Below, piece by piece: positions 1-6,551 of a DNA stretch of 8,171 bases (position 1 is its first letter; the number at the start of each line of letters is the position of its first letter). The stretch covers positions 1 through 8,171 of the forward strand of contig JAHZKN010000286.1 of NCBI GenBank assembly GCA_022600335.1. Direction: 5' to 3'. The position numbers were made by a program, and so were the translations under genes. This DNA is from Alphaproteobacteria bacterium (lineage in GTDB: Bacteria > Pseudomonadota > Alphaproteobacteria > Rhizobiales > Hyphomicrobiaceae). A model generated the notes under the pieces. It saw nothing but the letters and a program-made list of their open reading frames with translations, was not told where the DNA came from and ran no database searches.

Positions 1-277
1 CCATCGCGATGCCATCCGTGACGGTAATGGTGCAGAATTCTCGCGGCGTTCCACCAGCCGCATCCACTCCCGCTTTGGCGGATTGGGCTTGGCGCATCAA
101 TGAGATGTTGCACGGTGCAGCTTCATTCCAACAGGAGGCCACGCCAACAAACGGTCGATGGATCTGCTCTTCCGACAAGCCCATGGCGTAATAATAGGAG
201 CGATGCGGTGCACGCGTCGCACCCTCGGTGACATGCCGACTTGGAAGTTTCTTTTTATCGAACGTTTTAGCGTCCAT
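1..277 (-). CDS. ilvD: Dihydroxy-acid dehydratase, N-terminal part (cut by left edge)
   Basis: IlvD dehydrates 2,3-dihydroxy-3-methylbutanoate and its isoleucine-pathway homologue to the 2-oxo acids that become valine, leucine and isoleucine; it is a cytosolic Fe-S enzyme. Reading the minus strand from the ATG at 277-275 gives 92 complete codons with no stop before the window edge. Recognisable stretches are KKLPSRHVTEG (9-19), RAPHRSYYYAMG (22-33), FVGVASCWNEAAPCN (43-57) and the family signature FCTITVTDGIAMG (81 onward). Cys56 in the APCN motif aligns with an Fe-S cluster ligand of the longer-N-terminus (2Fe-2S-type) dehydratases, unlike the E. coli-type form. About five sixths of the usual 560-620 residues lie outside the window. 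It follows valS co-directionally after a 320-bp gap, so it probably has its own promoter. The ribosome-binding site is only weak (AAGGGC about 8 nt upstream). Confidence 0.93.
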   Translation of the reverse strand, partial: MDAKTFDKKKLPSRHVTEGATRAPHRSYYYAMGLSEEQIHRPFVGVASCWNEAAPCNISLMRQAQSAKAGVDAAGGTPREFCTITVTDGIAM

Positions 278-311
278 CTTTGTTAGCCCTTGTCCCCGCT
301 GCGAAAACCAT

Positions 312-344
312 AAAAAACCCGCTCCCGGTCTCGGCCCCCGCCGA
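312..344 (-). terminator. Possible weak terminator or attenuator upstream of ilvD
   Basis: On the minus strand a 5-bp stem, TCGGC-GGGG-GCCGA (344-331), is followed after about 13 nt by GGG and six consecutive T's (317-312), about 34 nt before the ilvD ATG. The gap between stem and T-run is longer than in a classical intrinsic terminator, so this may be chance. If real, it could end valS read-through or attenuate ilvD. Confidence 0.2.
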
Positions 345-461
345 ACTCAGGATGTGCAGGTTTTGGTCACACCAACCGGACTTACCGGTTTCACCAAACT
401 CGTGCTCGTAAAAGTGACTATGCCGCGATCGCATCCTGTGCAGATACGCCGCCCGCACGCC

Positions 462-492
462 CCACGCGTGGCTGTGGATCCACTTTAGAGTG
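462..492. repeat. Cluster of short palindromes upstream of ilvD
   Basis: CCACGCGTGG (462-471) and GTGGATCCAC (474-483) are both perfect 10-bp palindromes separated by 2 bp. They are followed by the imperfect dyad CACTTTAGAGTG (481-492). They lie about 185-215 bp upstream of the ilvD start codon. The arrangement could be an operator for a dimeric regulator or simply chance; no regulator gene is present in the window to link to it. Confidence 0.3.
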
Positions 493-597
493 TCGCGCGG
501 GTTTGTGGCTCAATAGAGGCACTTGCGGTGCAAATTGTGGTAAATTCGCCACGGATTACAACATCTTAGGGCCGTGCCGCGAGAACCATGGCAACGT

Positions 598-3279
598 TTA
601 ACCTTCAATGCGCTTCAAAGCAGATTGCAGCCGGGAAATCCGCTCGCTGTGCTCAACGATCCGCGCTTTGTTCAAAGCCACAACATGTGCTGGCGACTTG
701 GCAACGTTATCGCTATTGGCCAACCATGCTTCAGCTTTTTTGCGATCCTTTTCAGCCTTGCCCATTTCCTTGTTCAGGCGGCTGCGCTCAGCCTCCATAT
801 CAATGACGCCGGCAAGCGGTAAGGCAAGCGTCGCATCATCAATGACAATCAACGCTGCACCCTTTGACGGCACCTTGACATAGGAGATGTCGTCGAGCCG
901 CGCCATGCGCTGGATGGTGTCAGCGTAGGACTTGATCCGCTGTTTGATGACATCTGCAGGTTTGACCACTTCCAACGGCAGCTTGGCACCGGCAGGCACG
1001 TTCATCTCGGCACGCACTGAGCGGATTTCTGAGATCATCTCTACGACCCAGCCAATGTCTTGCTCGACGTCTTCCGATACCAGCCCGTCGAATTCTGGCC
1101 ACGCACTCAACGCCAGAACAGACGCCCGCTGTTCACCATGCTCCACCATATGGGTCCACAATTCTTCGGTGATGTAGGGCATAAACGGATGCAGGATCTT
1201 TAACACCTGGTCCAACACCCAAGCCACGGTCGCCCGCGTTTCAGATTTTGAAACATCGTCATCGCCAGCCAGGATCGATTTGATAAGTTCTAAATACCAA
1301 TCGCAGAAAATACCCCAGGTGAATTCATACGCAGAACTCGCTGCCTCATTGAAGCGATACGTTTCAATACCTGCACCAACCGTTTTCACAGCCTGCTCGG
1401 TCTTGCCAACGATCCATCGATTAAGCGGCTCCTGCACGCTCGCAGGGTCAAAATCCTTCTGCCGGACACACTCGTTCATCTCTGCAAGGCGCGAAGCGTT
1501 CCAGAGCTTGGTGGCGAAGTTCCGATAGCCCTTGACCCGGTCCGTTGACAGCTTGATGTCACGGCCTTGAGCAGCCATTGCTGACAACGTAAAGCGCAAC
1601 GCGTCTGCCCCAAACTCATCAACCAACTCCAAGGGATCAATCACGTTGCCCTTGGACTTTGACATCTTCTGTCCCTTGGCATCACGAACAAGCGCATGAA
1701 TGTAGATGTCCCTAAACGGCACCTCTTTCATGAAGTGCAGGCCCATCATCATCATGCGGGCGATCCAGAAAAAGATGATGTCGAAGCCTGTCACCAAAGT
1801 GCTGGTTGGATAAAAACGGGCAATCTCTGGGGTCTTTTCGGGCCAGCCAAGCGTAGAGAATGGCCACAACGCGGATGAGAACCACGTATCAAGCACGTCT
1901 TCGTCACGCGTAAGTTCAACAGTCTTCTTGTAGTGGGATTTTGCAAGCGCGGCGGCATCCTTAGCTGAGTGCGCAACAAAAACCTCACCGTCCGGACCAT
2001 ACCAGGCTGGTATTTGGTGCCCCCACCACAGCTGGCGTGAAATGCACCAAGGTTGGATGTTGCGCATCCACTCAAAATAGGTCTTTTCCCAGTTCTTCGG
2101 AACAAAGCGCGTCTTTTCAGTTTCTATTGCTTCAATTGCGGGTTTAGCGAGTGTCTCGGCGTCCACGTACCATTGATCTGTCAACCACGGTTCAATCACA
2201 ACGTTGGAACGATCACCGTGCGGGACGGTATGCGCATGCTCTTCGATCTTGTCGAGCAGGCCCAGCGCCTCCATATCCGCAACAATTTTTTCACGCGCCA
2301 CAAACCGATCCATGCCGCGGTAGGGTTCCGGAACTGTATTGTTGGGATCGTTGTTGGCATCCAACAACTTGCCGTGTGCATCCAATACATTGATCTGATC
2401 GAGACCATGTCGCTTGCCGACATCAAAGTCATTGAAGTCATGGGCTGGCGTGATCTTCACCGCACCGGTTCCCTTTTCGGGGTCTGAATATGCGTCACCA
2501 ACAATTGGAATTTCTCGACCAACAAGCGGTAGCACAACATGCTTGCCGATCAGCGCTTTGTAACGGTCATCGTCAGGATGAACAGCAACGGCTGTGTCGC
2601 CGAGCATTGTTTCAGGTCGTGTTGTGGCAACAATGATGTGTTTGGAAGGATCATCTTTCAGCGGATACTTGAAGTGCCACAGATGGCCTTTGGTCTCGAC
2701 GGGCACCACTTCAAGGTCTGAGATTGCCGTTTGAAACTTTGGATCCCAATTGACCAACCGTTTGTCTTTGTAGATCAGGCCCTCTTTATAGAGCGCGACA
2801 AACACCTTCACCACGGCCTGCGATAGGCCCTTGTCCATCGTAAAACGTTCCCGCGACCAGTCGCAGGAAACGCCAAGCCGACGCAGCTGGTTGATAATGG
2901 TGCCGCCGGATTCTTCCTTCCACGTCCACACTTTTTCGAGAAACTTGTCGCGCCCCAATGCGCGCCGGTCTGGCTCACCGTCGGCTGCCAGCTGACGCTC
3001 GACAACCATCTGTGTCGCAATGCCAGCATGGTCCATACCCGGCTGCCACAACACATCTTTGCCGCGCATGCGTTCAAACCGGCACAGAATATCCTGCAGC
3101 GTATTGTTAAGCGCATGCCCCATGTGCAGCGAACCGGTCACATTCGGCGGTGGAATCACGATGCAAAATGCCGGGGCTTCTTTACGATCCGCGCGGCCCG
3201 CTTTGAAGACCTCCTGCTGGTCCCAAATCTCACGAATGCGCGGCTCGATTTCAGCCGGTTGATAGGTCTTTTCAAGCAT
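598..3279 (-). CDS. valS: Valyl-tRNA synthetase
   Basis: This cytosolic class I aminoacyl-tRNA synthetase charges tRNA-Val with valine using ATP and hydrolyses mischarged Thr-tRNA-Val. The 893-residue product is a normal full length. The Rossmann catalytic core carries the HIGH-type motif HMGH (52-55, within PPPNVTGSLHMGH) and KMSKS (538-542, followed by KGNVIDPLE). The inserted CP1 editing domain spans roughly 195-335, with TTRPETMLGDTAVAVHP (219-235) and GTGAVKITPAHDFND (270-284); Arg221, Lys275, Thr277, Asp281 and Asp284 match editing-pocket positions of the family. A helical anticodon-binding domain follows (about 618-760), and the protein ends in the charged C-terminal coiled coil that contacts tRNA (about 828-892). 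The ATG at 3279 gives the family's usual N-terminus (MLEKTYQPAEIEPRI), although no strong Shine-Dalgarno sequence precedes it. It lies about 190 bp after popZ paralog B and 320 bp before ilvD, all co-directional. No key residue is missing. Confidence 0.98.
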   Translation of the reverse strand: MLEKTYQPAEIEPRIREIWDQQEVFKAGRADRKEAPAFCIVIPPPNVTGSLHMGHALNNTLQDILCRFERMRGKDVLWQPGMDHAGIATQMVVERQLAADGEPDRRALGRDKFLEKVWTWKEESGGTIINQLRRLGVSCDWSRERFTMDKGLSQAVVKVFVALYKEGLIYKDKRLVNWDPKFQTAISDLEVVPVETKGHLWHFKYPLKDDPSKHIIVATTRPETMLGDTAVAVHPDDDRYKALIGKHVVLPLVGREIPIVGDAYSDPEKGTGAVKITPAHDFNDFDVGKRHGLDQINVLDAHGKLLDANNDPNNTVPEPYRGMDRFVAREKIVADMEALGLLDKIEEHAHTVPHGDRSNVVIEPWLTDQWYVDAETLAKPAIEAIETEKTRFVPKNWEKTYFEWMRNIQPWCISRQLWWGHQIPAWYGPDGEVFVAHSAKDAAALAKSHYKKTVELTRDEDVLDTWFSSALWPFSTLGWPEKTPEIARFYPTSTLVTGFDIIFFWIARMMMMGLHFMKEVPFRDIYIHALVRDAKGQKMSKSKGNVIDPLELVDEFGADALRFTLSAMAAQGRDIKLSTDRVKGYRNFATKLWNASRLAEMNECVRQKDFDPASVQEPLNRWIVGKTEQAVKTVGAGIETYRFNEAASSAYEFTWGIFCDWYLELIKSILAGDDDVSKSETRATVAWVLDQVLKILHPFMPYITEELWTHMVEHGEQRASVLALSAWPEFDGLVSEDVEQDIGWVVEMISEIRSVRAEMNVPAGAKLPLEVVKPADVIKQRIKSYADTIQRMARLDDISYVKVPSKGAALIVIDDATLALPLAGVIDMEAERSRLNKEMGKAEKDRKKAEAWLANSDNVAKSPAHVVALNKARIVEHSERISRLQSALKRIEG

Positions 3280-3468
3280 GAAGGGTTGGCGCTCAGAAAT
3301 TAGGCATGGGGGGCTGCTTGGCGCAGGCAGTGACAGTTGTCAACCTCGGTCCGTTGCTGGCAAGAACCTGCTGCGCGCAGACGCGTAAGTGCGCAAGATG
3401 TAAATGACTGTGAACAGCATATAACGTTGGCAGAAAAGATCATCTCGAAAGGAAGCCAAGGTGAGTGT

Positions 3469-4806
3469 CTAGCTAGCACCCTTGTCGGACGATCCTTGCG
3501 ACTCCGCTCTCAGCGCCCGCTCAACGATGCGCGGCATGTTGGCTTCCAGCCACTTTTGCAATTGCGGCTTCAGCATTTCAACAACGATGTCTTCTAAGCC
3601 GCGCGTTGAGGCTGGCGAGCCACCTTCTGACGCTGATTGCACACCTGTTTCTCCCGTGGTCATCGGCTTTGCCTCTGCTTGAGGCTCTGTTGCTTCAGCT
3701 TCCACCACGGAAGGCGCACGCGCTGCTTGTTCTGTTTCAACAGTTTCCGGTGCCGTTTCACTCTCAGCGCTCGGGCCTGCAAGGGCGGACGCTAAGGAAT
3801 GCATATTACTCACGGAATTGCCTTCAGGCAGGTTGCGCATTTCCGGTAGCAGAACCGATGGGGCTGGCTTGCTTTCGTGCGCGTCTTTCCCATCTGGCTC
3901 TGCAGATGCAGGTTTACCTCCAGACGCCAATGACTTTAGAGCCGCAAAACTTGGCTCGCGCACGGGCTTGGGAACAGTTTCATTTGCCGCTTGTGCTGTT
4001 GGCTTCGGCACTTCGGAGGACTTTGTCCCAGCGTCTGTGCGGGCAGTGCCGCCTGCTTCAGGCCCAGTGGCCAACGCAGATGCTGTCTTTGGCGTCATCG
4101 CGGCAATGACAACTGGCTTTGTCGGCGATTGCTCTGCAGCGGCTGAATGCGCCGCTCGATCAGCTGGTGGTGGCGGTCCAAGACCGGAAAATGTTGTCGA
4201 TGCGCTCGGCGCTGGATCCGTCGCTGCGGTCGATGCCGGTTGCGCATTTGACATCGTGGGCGTTGACGATGGCATCGTTGTGGCTGCCTTGTCTGTCGCG
4301 CGTGCCGCCATCAAACTCCCAAACGGCACGCGCTGCGCTGTGCTTGGGGACTGAGGTGATGGCATTGCCGGCGCGCTTGTCGTCTTAGGCGCTGGATCTT
4401 CAAACAAATCGTCCAAACCATCGTCACCGGTTGCTTGCGATGGCACCTGCGCCGCCGGTGGTGTCTCACGCAAAGCATGGTTAGGCGCGGGAGGCGATGG
4501 TTGTGGTGTCAGATTTGATGCCAAGTTGGGTGCAATTTTAGGTTCTGAACTGGGTGGAGGAATTGGACCAGAACCCAAGCTGCCAGCATTGAGCGGCGAC
4601 AGACCTGCTCCTGCAGCGCCCACCTGGGAAAGCGCATCCTGCAGTCGTCCGCTACCGTTGCGGTGCGCGTGAGGATGGGTTGGTGGTGGTGCACCGTTCG
4701 GCAGAGTAGCAGCCGTTGGTGTCCCGTCACGGTCATCCATGCTGTTGCGAATGGAGGCTAAAATCTCCTCCATACTTTGCTCGCTGGGCTTGCCAGTTTC
4801 GCTCAT
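3469..4806 (-). CDS. popZ: DUF2497/PopZ-like polar organizing protein, paralog B
   Basis: PopZ forms a self-assembled matrix at alphaproteobacterial cell poles that tethers ParB/parS and recruits polarity and cell-cycle proteins. Family evidence lies at the two ends: MEEILASIR (12-20) and the C-terminal helix beginning LEDIVVEMLKPQLQ and continuing through WLEANMPRIVERAL (404-432), which matches the oligomerisation helix closely. About 380 residues of low-complexity Ala/Pro/Ser/Thr-rich sequence join them. This linker contains an acidic patch DDGLDDLFED (128-137) and short helical motifs such as FAALKSLASG and MHSLASALAG (335-344), the latter resembling the helix before the terminal one in Caulobacter PopZ. 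At 445 residues it is about 2.5 times Caulobacter PopZ (177). After SIR it reads NSMDDRD instead of the usual R-[IV]-[IV], an N-terminal divergence. I chose the ATG at 4806 over the GTG at 4812: GGGAGAG lies about 8 nt upstream, MSE is the typical family start, and the motif then falls at residue 12 as in paralog A. Confidence 0.88.
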   Translation of the reverse strand: MSETGKPSEQSMEEILASIRNSMDDRDGTPTAATLPNGAPPPTHPHAHRNGSGRLQDALSQVGAAGAGLSPLNAGSLGSGPIPPPSSEPKIAPNLASNLTPQPSPPAPNHALRETPPAAQVPSQATGDDGLDDLFEDPAPKTTSAPAMPSPQSPSTAQRVPFGSLMAARATDKAATTMPSSTPTMSNAQPASTAATDPAPSASTTFSGLGPPPPADRAAHSAAAEQSPTKPVVIAAMTPKTASALATGPEAGGTARTDAGTKSSEVPKPTAQAANETVPKPVREPSFAALKSLASGGKPASAEPDGKDAHESKPAPSVLLPEMRNLPEGNSVSNMHSLASALAGPSAESETAPETVETEQAARAPSVVEAEATEPQAEAKPMTTGETGVQSASEGGSPASTRGLEDIVVEMLKPQLQKWLEANMPRIVERALRAESQGSSDKGAS

Positions 4807-4876
4807 CGTCACTGCTCTCCCGAGAAACCCTTACGCCCTAGCGTCACGTGTGCGCTTCCTAGAGGGTTAGCCTCAT

Positions 4877-4906
4877 ATCTTAGACAATCCGCTGCACCGA
4901 TGCCAA
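4877..4906 (-). promoter_or_regulatory. Candidate sigma-70-type promoter for popZ paralog B
   Basis: On the minus strand TTGGCA (4906-4901) and TAAGAT (4882-4877) are separated by 18 bp, with 5/6 and 4/6 matches to the -35 and -10 consensus. The -10 lies about 70 nt upstream of the ATG at 4806. It is the best promoter-like pair I found in the gap between the two popZ paralogs and suggests that paralog B can be transcribed independently of A. It was found by eye only. Confidence 0.33.
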
Positions 4907-4990
4907 TGCGCTAGCAGGCCGCAATTTGGAACCCGCTGTGCATAAGCTGCGCCATTTTGCCAGCTGAGGGTCAAAACTGAACACCTGCAT

Positions 4991-5005
4991 TGCTGCTCAG
5001 CAGCA
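4991..5005 (-). repeat. Short hairpin after popZ paralog A
   Basis: TGCTGC and GCAGCA form a perfect 6-bp stem around a 3-nt loop, about 60 nt beyond the stop codon of popZ paralog A. No T-run follows on the minus strand, so it is not a standard intrinsic terminator. It could slow transcription or protect the end of the upstream message. Confidence 0.3.
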
Positions 5006-5066
5006 TGACAGGCTAGAGAACCAACGTCCGCCAGCGCCACCATCACGCCTTCGCATGCTGTCAATC

Positions 5067-6290
5067 TCATGACGGATCGTGGTTTTTGCTGGTTCGAACT
5101 GTTTCAGCCACCTCAATGTGGAGCGCTTTTTCCACCATACGTGGCATATTGTCGGTCAACCATTGGCGCAACATTGGACGCAACAGATCCGCGGTTGCAT
5201 CTTCTACGTGTTGTGCGGCCGCGTCCCCTTCATGCGGCAGGGGCGGAGGATTTGCCTCGAGTTCTGACCCAGGAGAAGACCCAAATCCATGCGAATGCGC
5301 GCCGGCTTCGGAGGCTCCGTCACGCGCATCCTGAGTTGTCACTGGCACAGCATCTGTGACCGGCGTCGCTTGGGATTCTGCTGCACCCGGTTCGCGTCCC
5401 GGCAGATCTAGCGCTCCAGGGACAATCGATCCGATACCGGAGCCGGATGTCGAATGTGCAGACGGAGCTGCATCCGGGGTCGGTGCCGTTGAGGCTGATG
5501 GCGATGATGGCTCAGATGCAGCCATCTGGTTCATCCGCGTATCACGAAACGGTGCCATCACTCTGGGAGGGGCCTTGGACATCGACGTTTTAGCGCCGGA
5601 ACCCATGGTCTGCTGGGTCGTTGATTGCGATGCTGTTTGATTTTGATTGCTGCCACCTGTGACGCTTGTTAGCGCCACCTGCTCAGCTGCAAGACCCGAT
5701 GCCTGGCCAGAACCTTGAACTTGACCAGTTGCTGCCGTGCCTACCGACGGGGCAACATAGACTGGGGCTGTTTCTGTTCTCTGCCCCAACCCTGCCTGGC
5801 CGTTTGTGCTCAACGAGCTCAGTGCTTGCTGTGCTTTTGGCCGAATTCCGAAAGCAGCGTCGGCAGGTTCAACGTCACCTGCGGCCTGACCATTGGCGCC
5901 ATTTAGGCTCGAACCAGCACCGGCCTGTGGAACAACGCCTGCCGCCTGAGTTTGTGCCTGCGGCTCTCTTAGCTTTGCCGCCTGCCCGGCAGACTTTGGA
6001 GCGACACTCCTGATAGCATCAGTTAGCCGCCCGATGGGCGCCGCACCAGATTTCAAAATCTGCGACCTGCCGCCACTCGGCTTGGTGACCGGCGTGCGAC
6101 GATGGCGAAACATGCTGGGAAGTTCGAAATCAGCGCCGTCCTCGACACCAATCCCGGGTAACCGCTCCGCGTTTCTCCCATTGAGATCAATGAGCGGCAC
6201 GGCCCCATGGGGTTCATCCGCAACAATCCGGCGTATCGACGCCAGGATTTCTTCCATACTGGGTTGCCCGTTTTTCATAACAGAAGTCAT
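5067..6290 (-). CDS. popZ: DUF2497/PopZ-like polar organizing protein, paralog A
   Basis: A second PopZ-family protein (407 residues) lies directly upstream of paralog B in the same direction. The N-terminus carries MEEILASIRRIVADE (12-26), very close to the canonical Caulobacter start region that binds client proteins. The C-terminal helix includes ATADLLRPMLRQWL followed by TDNMPRMVEKAL (to residue 390), matching the oligomerisation helix, but the usual LEDVV entry is replaced by VEDATAD. The linker of more than 300 residues is predicted disordered and rich in Ala, Gly, Gln, Ser and Thr; its first third is basic (FRHRRTPVTKPSGGR, about 61-75), unlike the acidic Pro-rich linker of Caulobacter PopZ. 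It shares an internal GRLTDAIRSV motif (87-96) with paralog B. The ATG at 6290 is preferred over the GTG at 6302 because GAGGTG lies 4 nt upstream. It sits about 260 bp downstream of tolC, where many Alphaproteobacteria have their single popZ. Confidence 0.88.
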   Translation of the reverse strand: MTSVMKNGQPSMEEILASIRRIVADEPHGAVPLIDLNGRNAERLPGIGVEDGADFELPSMFRHRRTPVTKPSGGRSQILKSGAAPIGRLTDAIRSVAPKSAGQAAKLREPQAQTQAAGVVPQAGAGSSLNGANGQAAGDVEPADAAFGIRPKAQQALSSLSTNGQAGLGQRTETAPVYVAPSVGTAATGQVQGSGQASGLAAEQVALTSVTGGSNQNQTASQSTTQQTMGSGAKTSMSKAPPRVMAPFRDTRMNQMAASEPSSPSASTAPTPDAAPSAHSTSGSGIGSIVPGALDLPGREPGAAESQATPVTDAVPVTTQDARDGASEAGAHSHGFGSSPGSELEANPPPLPHEGDAAAQHVEDATADLLRPMLRQWLTDNMPRMVEKALHIEVAETVRTSKNHDPS

Positions 6291-6294
6291 TACG

Positions 6295-6300
6295 CACCTC
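6295..6300 (-). promoter_or_regulatory. Shine-Dalgarno sequence fixing the popZ paralog A start
   Basis: GAGGTG on the minus strand ends 4 nt before the ATG at 6290. Because it overlaps the upstream in-frame GTG at 6302-6300, it argues for initiation at the ATG. Confidence 0.6.
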
Positions 6301-6457
6301 ACACACCTACGCGATCAACAGCACGCCCCAATCCCCAGAAGCAAAACAGAAATTACCAGATGGTCAGCTCGTGCCCATCACCGGCCAATCCTCCGCGTCG
6401 CCGCTTAGACCGGTATTGAGGTAAAGTCGCTTCACTTAATTCATATTGTTTCCGGGA

Positions 6458-6496
6458 TGCCCAGGCGTTGACGGATGCTATCGGCCATCCTGGGCA
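6458..6496. repeat. Inverted repeat downstream of tolC
   Basis: An 8-bp perfect inverted repeat, TGCCCAGG (6458-6465) and CCTGGGCA (6489-6496), encloses 23 nt that can pair further (GGATG with CATCC). It lies between the tolC stop (6552) and the popZ paralog A start (6290). No T-run follows on the minus strand. It may be a Rho-type or processing structure at the tolC 3' end, or a leader structure of the next gene. Confidence 0.4.
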
Positions 6497-6551
6497 ACCG
6501 TGTGGCAAAGGTGCCAGACGAAATAAAAAATCAATATAAAGGAAGCGCGGC

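Larger units (their letters stand above)
278..597. other. Intergenic region between valS and ilvD
   Basis: This 320-bp gap should hold the end of the valS transcript and the ilvD promoter and leader. I see no convincing gene or tRNA in it. It contains two adjacent 10-bp perfect palindromes (462-471 and 474-483) followed by an imperfect one (481-492), a 6-bp-stem hairpin AACCGG-ACTTA-CCGGTT near 385-401, and a G-rich stem followed on the minus strand by six T's (312-344). No clear -35/-10 pair was found on the minus strand. A 63-codon minus-strand reading frame (458-267) crosses the ilvD start and resembles nothing I recognise. It is not rich in Ile, Leu or Val, so it does not look like an attenuation leader peptide. 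Confidence 0.6.

Noticed and set aside
9..191. Plus-strand 60-codon frame at the left edge
   Set aside because: The minus strand over the same bases encodes an unmistakable IlvD N-terminus.
2053..2487. Plus-strand 144-codon open frame opposite valS
   Set aside because: It lies fully within the conserved editing-domain region of valS and has no recognisable features.
3315..3343. TTGACA (minus strand, 3343-3338) as a valS promoter -35, within the dyad TGACAGTTGTCA
   Set aside because: The -35 match is perfect, but no acceptable -10 hexamer lies 16-18 bp downstream, so it is not called as a promoter. A weak alphaproteobacterial -10 remains possible.
3606..4354. Long plus-strand open frames opposite popZ paralog B (up to 178 codons)
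   Set aside because: They are antisense shadows of an Ala/Pro/Ser-rich coding region where stops are rare on the opposite strand. They resemble no family, while the minus strand has clear PopZ motifs at both ends.
6483..6540. Stem TGGCA-N4-TGCCA near a T-run as the tolC terminator
   Set aside because: On the minus strand the T-run comes before the stem rather than after it, the wrong order for an intrinsic terminator of tolC.
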